In this document: positions 46,263 through 56,219 of the stretch, piece by piece
How the letters are laid out: each line of letters begins with the position of its first letter
Numbering within the stretch: position 1 is the first letter of the stretch
From: Eucalyptus grandis
Lineage: Eukaryota > Streptophyta > Magnoliopsida > Myrtales > Myrtaceae
DNA length: 64,000 bases
Direction of reading: 5' to 3'
NCBI RefSeq assembly: GCF_016545825.1
Contig: NC_052620.1
Location: forward strand, 11,966,001-12,030,000
Notes under the pieces: generated by a model
Told to the model about the DNA's origin: nothing
Database searches by the model: none
The model's input: the letters and a program-made list of their open reading frames with translations, nothing else
Position numbers and translations under genes: made by a program

Positions 46263-47639
46263 TTCCCTAAACGTTACCAAGTTGAGAAAACGCAAAAAAG
46301 TGAATTTCTCTATATTTCGATGAGGCACTTGGATGAACGCTTACCTTTCCCCACAATTGGAATTCTGAGCTTTACTCAATATACTTGGCCACACTTCGTA
46401 TGACATTCTCGTTCCGACCTTGATTTTCAAAATGGGATTATATCAACGAACAATTTTCGGACGGAATTACCTTGAGGATTGAGAAACCACTAAACCATTG
46501 GAAAGGCTACTTTGGGGTGGAAATTCAATTTCTCATTGAAGGGATGCGAAAATTCGGAGAGTTGGGAACGGGCGACGAGCGAGGACCCGAGTAGGCCCAA
46601 GCCCATGTTGGGCGGTCCAACAGACCCAAGCTCACGTAGCTAAGCCTAATTGGGCCCACGCCCATAATGGGCGGCCCATGGGCCACACACCCAAGTTGAT
46701 TGGGCGGCCCATGAGGCTATGGGCTCTCATAGCCTAATTAAGTCCATCATTACTCAATATTTGTATTAATTGCTTTCAAGTACATGAATAGTATACAATC
46801 TTAGTGAAGTGATCGAAATGCCCTTTCTTTTGATTAAGGACAAAAGGGCAAGGATGGAATAGGACAATGGAGGGGGCGGCACATGCATGCAATGGGCGTC
46901 CAAAAGCATGAGGGAAGCCACCTAGCTTAAGCCTATCTAGTCTAGCCTAAACCTATGTATTCAAGTGCTTAAATCTTCTCATTAATGCTTAGATTTTTGT
47001 TTCTTCGAGAAGCCACCTTTGATGGTAATAAGTCCAAGAGATTTGATGGGCATTAATGGGACTTGGCCTCTTATACTCTCTCCACCGTCGGCCACCTTCT
47101 TCCCCTCACCATCACTTTCTCTCATTTTTCTTACTTGAATGTTTGAAGCTCATCCTCTGTCTCCCTTTTTGGCCTAGCCAAAACCCTCCTCCCCATTTTC
47201 ACTTCCTTCTCAAGTTTTTCCTCTCATTTTCCTCTTATTTTTCCCTTATCAGTGATCGTCCTTTGCACCCCAACGTCGCACCACCCTCCACACGTTGTTT
47301 CCATCACCGTAGCTGAGCTTTGAAGCTGAGGAGGCCGCTGTCTAGCCACCACAGCAGCTCCCTCTCCCTTATTTCTTCTCGGTTTGATCCCTTGAGAAGC
47401 CCGGAGACTACCGTAGTAGCCGTGCCACCACCGGAGCACCAACTAGCCACCGCCCAGCTCCCCCACGCCCTATAGACATGCAACTAGCAACCCGCAGCTG
47501 CTGTCCGATCTTGCCGCTCCTCCCTTAACACTTGTTAAAGCTCGGTGAGTGTGAGTGGCTTTCTAGCCTTTGATTAGGGTTATCATTGCACTTAGAGAGT
47601 AGTTTAGGCCTTAATTATTTTTAAATGGTGACTTATTAA

Positions 47640-48000
47640 TGTGATAAGTAAATGTTGCATGATAAGTGATCATTGGGTTTAGATTGGCTATTGAACTTTT
47701 ACTAATAAGTTATCAAGTTTAAGGTAATAGGTTATCGAGCTTTAGATGATAATCTCTCGATAACCTATCAAGTTATGGACGATAAGCTACCATGTTTAGA
47801 GCGATAGGTTATCAGATTCTTGGTGATAGATTATCAGATTTTTTATGATAAGTTATTGGGTTTTGATGATAGGTTATCATGTTTAGGGCAATTTATTATC
47901 AGACTTTTGGCAATAGATTATTGGATTTTTGATTATAAGTTATTGGGTTTTGACGATAGCTTATCATGTTTAGGGTGATAAGTTATTGGGTTATGTTAAG
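47640..48000 (+). repeat. GATAAGTTATC-type degenerate tandem array
   Basis: About 15 diverged units of roughly 21-24 bp with the consensus GATAGGTTATCATGTTTAGG. Most carry GATA...TATC half-palindromes such as GATAAGTTAT or GATAGGTTATC. It lies in the AT-rich part of giant LTR 3 and has no counterpart in giant LTRs 1 or 2. Confidence 0.85.
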
Positions 48001-48039
48001 TGAAGTTGATATGTTGTTTTAATATGTCATAATATGGTG

Positions 48040-48460
48040 ATGAACTATTATGTAATAAAGATGTTATACGGGTTATGTGTTGTACGTGCTAAATGGATTA
48101 TACATATTATGTGTTGCACATGTTTGACTTATCATATGTATTATACTTAATATGTGAGTTATACGTGTTGCACATATTATATTAATTGAAAAAATGAATT
48201 ATGTGATGGGTTATGATGGCTCGTTGATTTGAACATATCACGGATTACGATTACACGTAATAAATCATTTTGATGTATTATGACGACTTTATTCTTTTTT
48301 GATAAGTGACTTATATGCCATGGGTTTATGAAATAAATGGTGTAATTATATATGTGATATAATATGATGCACATATGTGACATGATAGCATTTGGCAAGT
48401 GATGTTGCATATCGCATGGATATCACGTGGATTAATGTGAAAGATTTGAAAAGAATTATG
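48040..48460 (+). repeat. Low-order repeats of 'ttatacgtgttgcacatatt' type
   Basis: Several diverged copies of 'tatgtgttgcacatg' and 'ttatacgtgttgcacatatta' between 48060 and 48180, followed by ATG/TGA-rich simple sequence. Noncoding part of giant LTR 3. Confidence 0.5.
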
Positions 48461-49861
48461 TGATGGTATGCCCGTGTGATCACCTAAAGATCTTGATGCG
48501 TTTGACATGGGGTGTGAACCTGTCCTGATGTGTTTTACACGAGACAATACCCAATTCAGTTTGGATGCCCCCAAGTCAACGGGATACCATTTGTGAATGG
48601 ATTTTGGAATGAAGCTCCTTATAGGAATGTCGTCTTGATGCATTTACACAGGATGATACTGCACTTGATGGGGTGAGACGATACCTGGTTACGTTGGATG
48701 ATAGCAAACCTTTGGGTTGACCTTAGGTCTTGAGTGACCGTAATAATATAGATATATTTGTGTGGAAAGTGTATGAGATTTATATGTGATCGGGTCCAGA
48801 TTATTGCATGGTATAAGCACATGATTTCACAATATTGCACATTCCTATGATTGACTTAGGACTGTGGAGAATGTTATGAGACTTGCATATGTGTTAGATT
48901 GATGGCCTTGATTAAGTAGATTCGCTTTCATGAGAATATGGTGAGTAAAGCGAGAGAAGCTTGTTATGTCTTTGCCATCAATAGATAATTGCATGTTTAT
49001 GGCATTTCTAAGATGAATGACTTCCCTATGCAAGGTTTAGGAAGTTCACTCATTGAGTTTATTTCATTGTTGTTTGATGAATGTTTACAAGCCCTAAGAA
49101 TGGCCGAGCCTTACTGCTAGATCTGATTCGAACTTCCCGTAAAGCATAGCCAGGAGGTGACCGAGTATCCGATAGGGAAGATTGATGCACGTTACATGTG
49201 TTATGTCACAATCATTTGGGTGGATGAAGGTCTACCTAATTTAATGGCTCACTGATTTGTGGCATGGTATTTCTAGTTAGGCAATGAGAGCCATGATCCT
49301 ATTCGTGGCTTCGATGGTCTACCAGGTGTTGGAGGTTCAGGGGGAAGAATCTGCTGAGATGTCATGAATGTGGATGTTCCTAACTGGGAGGTATTTGACC
49401 TTGAACTCGACCCCAATATGGTCGTCGAGCTTGAGCACTAGATTGTGGAGCCCGTAGATAGTTAGGTGGTAGTGGAGTTAGCGACACTTTTTGAATCGCT
49501 CTCGTAATATTAGAGGTGCTAGGTGTACCCCGGCCACTTTTTGGTGAAGGTTGTGGGGGCGCTTTTGAACTAGTCGGATGTAGCAAAGCTTGCAAGGATT
49601 AAGCTGATTTGATTAACCGGATGTATATGACTTATATGTGATGTGGACCTTAATGCATATATATTTGTATGTATGTATGCACACACATGAGTATGCTTTG
49701 ACTATCCCTATTTGATGATCGAATGGAGATTTGTTTCTACTTTTGCTTATGCATTATATCATTATTATGAATTGGGTCGACGACGCCTCTTGGGACGTCG
49801 CAATCGAATGACCTAAGAAAAAGAATATATTAAACACGGGGCGGCAGGGTGTGACACTTCG

Positions 49862-50200
49862 AGACGAAGACCTTTCCTGATTTGTTTTCCTCATCTCGCG
49901 AACAAAAGAGAAGATGCGCAGCTCCTGTTTTTCTGTGGACCATCACTGAGCACGGTCTCACCTCCATCCGTGACAACGATCCGGCCACCAATCCCCTCGA
50001 GTCGTATCGAACTCGTGACGCCCCGTCCCCCGGGCCACGTCCGCAAGTCATCGCACCGCGGTGTCCACGTCCATCGCGGAGTAGCTGCAGCCACTCCATC
50101 GAGACCCCCATGGAGACCCCCAGGGTTCGTCGTTAAAACTCTCGTCGTCGCCATCCACTGTTGGACACAATCTTCCGATTTTGGTGACTTTGGAAATTAA
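49862..50200 (-). pseudogene. GC-rich gene fragment, unrecognised
   Basis: Minus-strand frames of 87-93 codons start at 50154 or 50111 (for example GGRGVTSSIRLEGIGG, IVVTDGGETVLSDG). They run into giant LTR 3 at 49861. Beyond that LTR (46398 downward) the minus strand continues with GGGGAAAGGTAAGCG, which has the look of a splice donor. So a GC-rich exon may have been broken by the giant LTR. I do not recognise the protein, and two overlapping frames compete, so the coding frame is not settled. Confidence 0.35.
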
Positions 50201-50680
50201 GGTCAATTTGAATATCCTATTGCCGAAATCGTGATTATTGTGATTCTAACCTTGATTTGGATTGAATCTTTAGGCGTATCCTGATTAGAATTTTTTTTTT
50301 TTTTTTTTTAGTCGTGCATAATAATCGAGGCTTCGATCTTATCTGATCCCCAATTATTTTTATTTTATGATTTAGTCATAGTCAATATTGATTATACGGG
50401 CTTGTCATGATGCATGTTGCGAATTCAATAAATTTTTCTATAATGAAAAATACAAAAATGGCATAATATATAGAATAGATTGCAGGCATTCTAGCTCTTA
50501 ATTTAGGATTGCATATTTAGAAACAGTGTAATTAATTAGGAAATATCTAATTTAGAATATATTTTAATTTAAATGATTTCCTAGTTTAAATTAGGTAAAT
50601 AGAAATTTTAGTCAGTTTCCTATTTTAGATTAAAAGAAAATATATAAATAACATGCATATCCCATAAAGAATTAGTCTAA
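50201..50680. other. AT-rich spacer
   Basis: T-run at 50290-50309 and AT-rich sequence without open frames or recognised repeats. Confidence 0.3.
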
Positions 50681-50684
50681 ATAT

Positions 50685-50824
50685 CACATGCCATGTCATC
50701 ACATTGCCATGTGATTGCCATGCTATCATTGTGACTGTCATGTCATCATATTGCTGTCATTGCCATGTCATTGCCATGTAATCATTTGCCACGTCACCAT
50801 TGTCATGTTATCATCATGTCACCA
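50685..50824. repeat. Degenerate 'ttgccatgtcatca' direct repeats
   Basis: About nine diverged copies of a 14-16 bp unit (for example ATTGCCATGTCATT, ATTTGCCACGTCACC). The Mutator-like element at 50825-51732 lies inside the array, since similar units resume at 51733-51790 (TTGTCACCTTGTCATTATTT). Confidence 0.75.
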
Positions 50825-50986
50825 TGAGAAATATTAGGTGCCTAAGTAATACACACCTCAGCATTCTACTAGTCCATTTAATATTCGACACGTGTTATAT
50901 TCAGGCTCACCAAACAAAAGACCTTGCATTCCCTCTCTTCAATTAATGTTTTTACTTTTTTTCCTCTCTTTTTTTCTTCTTCTTCT

Positions 50987-51027
<41 letters not shown>

Positions 51028-51732
51028 CTCCCTCTCGCCTCCCTCTCTTCTGTGTTTTCTTAAATAGAGAACCAAGAACAAACCCACTCTTTTTTGCCAA
51101 AATGCTATCTCACTACCAAGACCCTACTACCTCCGCACGTCGCCTCCATCTTCGCCTGCTTCTTCTCCGACCTCCAGTGCTACCATCTCTGTCCAACTCC
51201 TCTTGCACCTTTCACGTTAGTGCTTGTGTTAACTAGGAGCTCAAGGTCCCTCGCTGCGTTGAGGAACCACGCCGTGCCTCTGAATTTGCCTCCACCTCCA
51301 TCTCCACCTCCGCCTCTGCCTTCTCCTCGTCCATTGCCTATGTCGACCCTAGCTGACCTCGAAGATTCGAGGTTAAGTTGAGCGAGATCACAAATCTAGG
51401 ATTCACTTGAGCTTAAATCCAAAATATGAGGCTCAAGTTCACTGGTGAAGGCTGAGCTTGATGAGTAGCTCGAGGACTGAGAGGACGGTGAGGTGGTGGT
51501 GGAAGGCGATTCACGAGATTAAGTCTCTGGTGTAGTGAAAGGAGGAATTCTTTGGCGGAGTGAAAGGAGGAGGAAGAAGAAAAAATAAAAAAAGAAGAAA
51601 AAATAAATAAAAACATTAATTGAAAAGAGATAATGCAATGATTTTTTACTAGTGGGCCCAAAATGACACATATCAGATGTTAAATGGACTAGTTACTAAG
51701 GTGTTTGTCACTTGGGCACCTACTATTTTCTC
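50825..51732. mobile_element. Mutator-like element with coding-like cargo (Pack-MULE candidate)
   Basis: Terminal inverted repeats of more than 130 bp start TGAGAAATATTAGGTGCC; the complement of the right end reads GAGAAAATAGTAGGTGCC, and both continue with 'actagtccatttaa'. Flanks ATGTCACCA and TTGTCACCT form a 9-bp duplication with two mismatches. A CT/CTT microsatellite (50976-51024) leads into a GC-rich centre (51080-51390) with a 95-codon plus-strand frame rich in Pro and Ser. No transposase. The cargo origin is unknown, so gene capture is inference. Confidence 0.75.
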
Positions 51733-51741
51733 TTGTCACCT

Positions 51742-52764
51742 TGTCATTATTTCCACATGTAATTTCCATGTCATTTAGTGATTACATGTGTAGGATTATA
51801 TAACTTAAATTGCACTTGATACTAGATGAGTTCATAATTTTTGTCCGTCATTAAAATTAAGTCATGTCACATTCCATTAGTGTAGTAGTTCATGCATGTT
51901 AAACTTAGATTAAAGATAAGTATAGTTTAGATTTCATAGATAAGAAACAGCGTAATGAATCAATTAGAATTGCATAATTACTTAGAAGTCATGTTTAGGC
52001 TATGCATTTATTTTAATTAACATCTTGCTGATATTGGGAAATTAGTCATAGTAAGGTTGTGTTTTACTTTGAATTGAGAGTAGCCATATTTCTAGCAATT
52101 TATTTATTATTTTATTTTATTGAGTATTATATAATTGATTACACGCCCACACGATCACCCATTGTATATTAGTGGTCTAGGATTAAAACTTGCCAAGACT
52201 ACTTACTAAATATTTTTTGAAATAAAGAGAAAACGTATCTAAAGGGTAGTAGATTAATCTAGCATAATCAAGTCTCTATATCCATTAATCTCTTATTTGC
52301 AAAAGTAAAGTGTTTTCCTGCACTTTACTTGGTTTCTAATCAATCCAAAATAGATTAGTACAGATTCCTAATTGAATTAATATGCATGTTAAATTGTGAT
52401 TAGATGAAAACTCCAAAGTTGCCATTAGTATGAGCTTGAGATAGTTTGCTCTAAGTATGAGCTTAGTAATTTATTAGCTTTGCTTTTAGTGGTTTACTTT
52501 GAGGAAGGTCAGGAGACAACATAGCCACGAGACAGCTACAAATATAAGTTAGAGACTCTAAGCTATTACGATTTATTCTACAAGTAGCGTGGTACTAGCG
52601 TGGTACAAATTAAAACATGCATAATAATTTTAATTAAAACTCTTATTAATTGAAAAGTTAAATCATAAATAAACTTCAAAAAACGTCTAGAAAGAATAAT
52701 GATACATGAATAATGAATTCGTACTTTTATATATATTGGTTCAAAAATGTTATATGCTACGCGA
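51742..52764. other. AT-rich spacer
   Basis: No open frame of interest and no repeat partner seen, apart from the tail of the 'gtcat' repeats at 51742-51790. Confidence 0.3.
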
Positions 52765-52910
52765 GAAGGCGTCACTTATTTGAAAACATTGTCCTTTTTT
52801 TAATCTTTTGAGCATAAAATTTCTCATATGCTAGACTTTTTAAAAGAAGCTCAAGACCCCACTTATTGAAATTTATAAGTTATGGATCAAAACAGGCAAT
52901 AACCTTTTTT
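52765..52910. repeat. Direct repeat partner of 35366-35510
   Basis: Same order of phrases ('gtcacttatttgaaaacatt', 'gcataaaatttctcatatgc', 'cccacttattgaaatttata') as 35366-35510. Function unknown; probably 3' flanks of related loci. Confidence 0.6.
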
Positions 52911-53265
52911 CAAAGAAAATTTACCACCCTCTCACTCGATAAGGTTTGGACAATGATGACGTGGCAAGTGATTACACCGTTCTCTCCGTTTTCCGACCAT
53001 GAAGCTTGAGAATCTTCAATCTTGGTACAAGCATCGTCACTTAAGTCGATCTTGTCTACAAAAAGTTTCATCCACTTCCCCCTGTCATTGCAACCTTCGA
53101 TCACGAACAAGATATCTCTTCGTTAAGGAATCAAGGTGCTAAAGTTAACGGCTATTGGTTGATTCCAAGGCCTCCTCTTCGTCCTCCAAGTTTGAAGAAT
53201 AGGTCCGTTCTTCACCCATGCTTTAGATTTCATTGTCCTAAACTGCGGCGAACAAGAATTGAAGT
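52910..53265 (-). pseudogene. Host-like coding fragment, unrecognised
   Basis: A 66-codon minus-strand frame (52910-53110) contains GCNDRGKWMKLFVDKIDLSD and CHVIIVQTLSSERVVNF. It has natural amino-acid composition, unlike the repeat-derived frames. Coding-like sequence may continue up to 53265, where a SINE remnant is inserted. I do not recognise a family. It lies directly beside a repeat shared with 35366-35510, where the coding part is absent. Confidence 0.35.
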
Positions 53266-53373
53266 GTCACCACCCACCTGGGTGGCGTTGCTGGCTTTGG
53301 GTCCTAAACTTGCGGCGTCGGCTTTCGGGGTTTCCTGGGTCATCAAAAAAAAAAAAAAAATTGAAGTGTCTCA
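53258..53373 (+). mobile_element. 5'-truncated SINE with A-tail
   Basis: About 80 bp ending GGGTTTCCTGGGTCATC plus a 17-base A-run, flanked by AATTGAAGTGTC on both sides (about 53257-53268 and 53360-53371). The last 20 bases match the 3' end of the SINE at 61350-61542 (complement '...CCCTGGGTCACCAT'). The head with promoter boxes is missing. Confidence 0.75.
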
Positions 53374-53439
53374 AAGGTGGACCCCAGGCTGAGACAGAAA
53401 TCTATTTCTCCACGCGAAAGTAGTGTTGTTCCTTCAGCT

Positions 53440-53441
<2 letters not shown>

Positions 53442-53493
<52 letters not shown>

Positions 53494-53494
53494 T
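53442..53494. repeat. (AT)n-(AG)n microsatellite
   Basis: About 19 AT units followed by about 7 GA units. A good length-polymorphism candidate. Confidence 0.95.
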
Positions 53495-53768
53495 TTCCTA
53501 AAGAAAACTACATCGATTTATATATTTTGCTAGGCTGGACAAAAAAAATTTCACATTGAACTTCGATTTCTATTTTTTTTTTAAAGCCATGTCGCAGCAA
53601 AAAATTAATTTGAAAAGTCACGTAAGATTTTTGGTGGCAATTTATCATCAGAGGCATTTGAGCGATCGTGTTTTTTTTTTTTTTTTTTTTTTGACACTTA
53701 ATTGCACTAGTAATAACTTTTGGCCTCAAAGTAAATGTCATACTAAACTTTTGGTACTTCTAATATTC

Positions 53769-54785
53769 TAATTTCATTTAATGGTTGATGTTGTGTATAG
53801 GCTTGCATCATCCGAACCAGTAATTCCTTTGTTCAAACTTAGAGTAGCCAGAACTATAGTAACCCTGTAATAACTGGACACTTTTAACTTGAGTTGTTGT
53901 ATTTCTAGCGTTTCAATTGCAAACTTTCTGTCATTTTTGGGCACAGATGAATTTATTGCTCTCGTAAACATATCCACAAAAGTAAATGCAGTTTTTGTCA
54001 TTTGTGGGCACAAAGAATAGTTTGCAATGATGTTAAATAACATAAAATATATTGGTTTGTAGGTCTTATTCTTTTTTTCTTTTTTTTGCACCAAGGTTTG
54101 TAAGTCTAATTAACTGTGCATGTTTTTTAAGTATATTTGTGCATGAGAATGATATTTTTCTGATGATAAGATGAATATTATTTCATACATAGGGGCATAT
54201 ATGTCATATACATTGATATGTGATTTCTACGATTAATGGATATCATAAAATATAAAAGATATTTGACTTTAAATTAGCAGTCCACTAAATAGTAAATAGA
54301 ACATGAAAAAAAACTCTGGATTTCTTATCTTACCTATCTAATCCTATTCTAATTGAGAAATTTAGACGATCAAACCTTAGAATAATGGTTCAATCACCAG
54401 GGACCAAACCTAATCATTTGTGGCCCTAGAGCCTAAGTCTGCTTTCTTGCTAGTATAGGTATTCCATAATTCCAGGGATAAATCTTTTTACACTCAAATA
54501 ATTAACCTCTTATAAAGTAAAAAAAGAATATGCTTGATTGCAATAACTATAACGGCTTACCTTTTCTTTAAGAAAGGTAGTTGTATATAAGGAAAGAATG
54601 AACTCCCTCTCGGGAGACTCAAATCTATGGTAAATGAACATCTTACCCTTCTATGCTTGCCTGAAAAGTGTTGCTTTTCATCTATAACATGATCTATACG
54701 AAACACTATGAATAAAACCCATTAATAGAACCAATCACTTATACCAAACCGAATATCCAACGTCATGTAAGCACTTAGCAGTAGA
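53769..54785 (-). repeat. Segment A, right copy (inverted)
   Basis: Reverse complement of 1855-2866 at high identity by eye, including the same open frame and the 'ctccctctcgggag' box near 54603. The boundary at 53769 is sharp. Confidence 0.78.
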
Positions 54786-55360
54786 AATAGAGCATTCATT
54801 ATGCCTTCTCAAACGCAGCGACAGTGACGGTGAACGATGGCGAGAAGTGAAGAGTAGTGACGAGCAGCGAAGGACAACTACGCAGATGACGAAAGTATGA
54901 GTTCGGATGCACGTTTAGACTGCTCAAAGCTCTTGATCTCCGCAAAGGAGACAAAGCGATGTTATGCAAGAATCGCTTGAAGGCAGTGAGGGCAAGCGGC
55001 CAGTGACTTTCTCTGGCAGCTGCCTAGAGAAAAATCGAAAGCTCCGGGTTCTTTTCTCCCTAAAATCTTTACGTCGCTCTCCCCGAGAAAACCCAATGCT
55101 TCCCCTCCTCAATGATGTCCACCAAATCCGAAGCTTCGTTGAAACAAATTTGAACCGCCTCTCATGCTCCTGTTCTCAGTTGCGAGTTTCAGTAGTTGAT
55201 TTTGGGCTATCTATAACAAGAATGAGGGTGCGCGAATTTACCCCAAAAAAATCGAATTAGGATTTTTGAATTCGGAAAATGCTTGATTGTTCGATGTAGG
55301 ATTTATATTTGAGACAAATCATATAGTGGACATCTTTTAGGAGTATATATGCTAATTGAG
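54786..55360. other. GC-richer insert between A and B in the right copy only
   Basis: 54800-55260 contains a 98-codon plus-strand frame (54964-55260) and a 62-codon minus-strand frame (54924-55112). Neither has a domain I recognise. This DNA is absent from the left copy, where A joins B directly. It marks the rearranged junction. Confidence 0.35.
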
Positions 55361-55751
55361 CATACCGGTGAGCCACATATATTGAAGAAATTAATTAAAT
55401 ATTGTTGGAAGAATAATTTTGGCATAAAAGTAAACACCTAATGAAGTTTACACTTTCAGTGTCATTATGCCTCCTTTTAACTCTGTACATAATATCACCA
55501 CTAGAACCAAAATTATCATCATGAAACTTTCGATTCCTCTCATATCAAATGAAATCAATAATCGCACACTATGCAATTTTGCAAGCAACATTAGCTAAAA
55601 CTTTACGTTTCCAACTAGCACAATTCCATTGCAATTTATCATAACTCTGATTAACTTTCAAATACCATAGCAACTACTGAATAAAGCTCCAAACTTCACA
55701 AGAACTAGCACATTAAGAAAACGTTTCAGTCCAAGAAATATCAAAAAGAAC

Positions 55752-55989
55752 ATTATTCAGTGTTTTTTTTTGTTTTTGTTTTTTGGTGTTGGAGGAACCG
55801 GCTTGCAACCGATAGCCGCGCCGTAAACCCCCAGGTGACACTTAAGCAGGAGGACCCACCACTCCTGAGTCATACTTAATACACCTAGCGCCTCCCCTGG
55901 GTTTTGAACCCTTTACCTCTTCATTGAGGATCAGCAGAGTCTTATCCAGTGGAGCCACCGCGGCCGGTGGTCATTATTCAGTGTTGTTC
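55752..55989 (-). mobile_element. tRNA-derived SINE in the PIF/Harbinger relic
   Basis: The plus strand has a T-run followed by the complement of a SINE whose minus strand begins CCACCGGCCGCGGTGGCTCC, with an A-box-like TGGCTCCACTGGATAAGAC and a B-box GGGTTCAAAACCC. Duplicated flanks CATTATTCAGTGTT occur at about 55751-55764 and 55971-55984. The left copy of the segment lacks the insert, giving an empty site near 3250. Confidence 0.85.
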
Positions 55990-56219
55990 ATTGTCATTAA
56001 ATAACAAAAAAGATTACACAAGAGGCCTATTATTATAGACAAAATTGGGTACAATTTTTCCCTTCCAACTCGCATAAATCCATTGTCTCACCGCTCCAAG
56101 TCTACCTAATTCATTGAATACCATAGAAACTATAAATCAAGCTCAAGACTTCACAAGAAATAGCACATTCAGAAAACAAAAATCCAAAGAAAACAAATCA
56201 TTAGTCATTCTCATCTATC

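Larger units (their letters stand above)
46399..49856 (+). mobile_element. Giant ORF-less solo LTR 3
   Basis: 3458 bp from TATGACATTC (one base off TGTGACATYC) to GGCAGGGTGTGACA, flanked by the perfect duplication CTTCG (46394-46398, 49857-49861). It has the same plan as giant LTRs 1 and 2: a GC-rich 'gcccaagcccatgttggg' block (46590-46730), a CT-rich block (47060-47530) ending in an apparent splice donor CTCGGTGAGTG near 47550, and then a long AT-rich tail. It contains the GATA-rich array at 47640-48000. No RT or second LTR. Confidence 0.78.

Noticed and set aside
47056..47442. Gene-like CT-rich leader and frames near 47.1-47.4 kb
   Set aside because: First looked like a host 5'UTR and exon, but it sits inside giant LTR 3 and matches the promoter-like block of that family.
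47640..48000. Possible CRISPR-like array
   Set aside because: Repeats are degenerate, without unique spacers of constant length; plant nuclear context.
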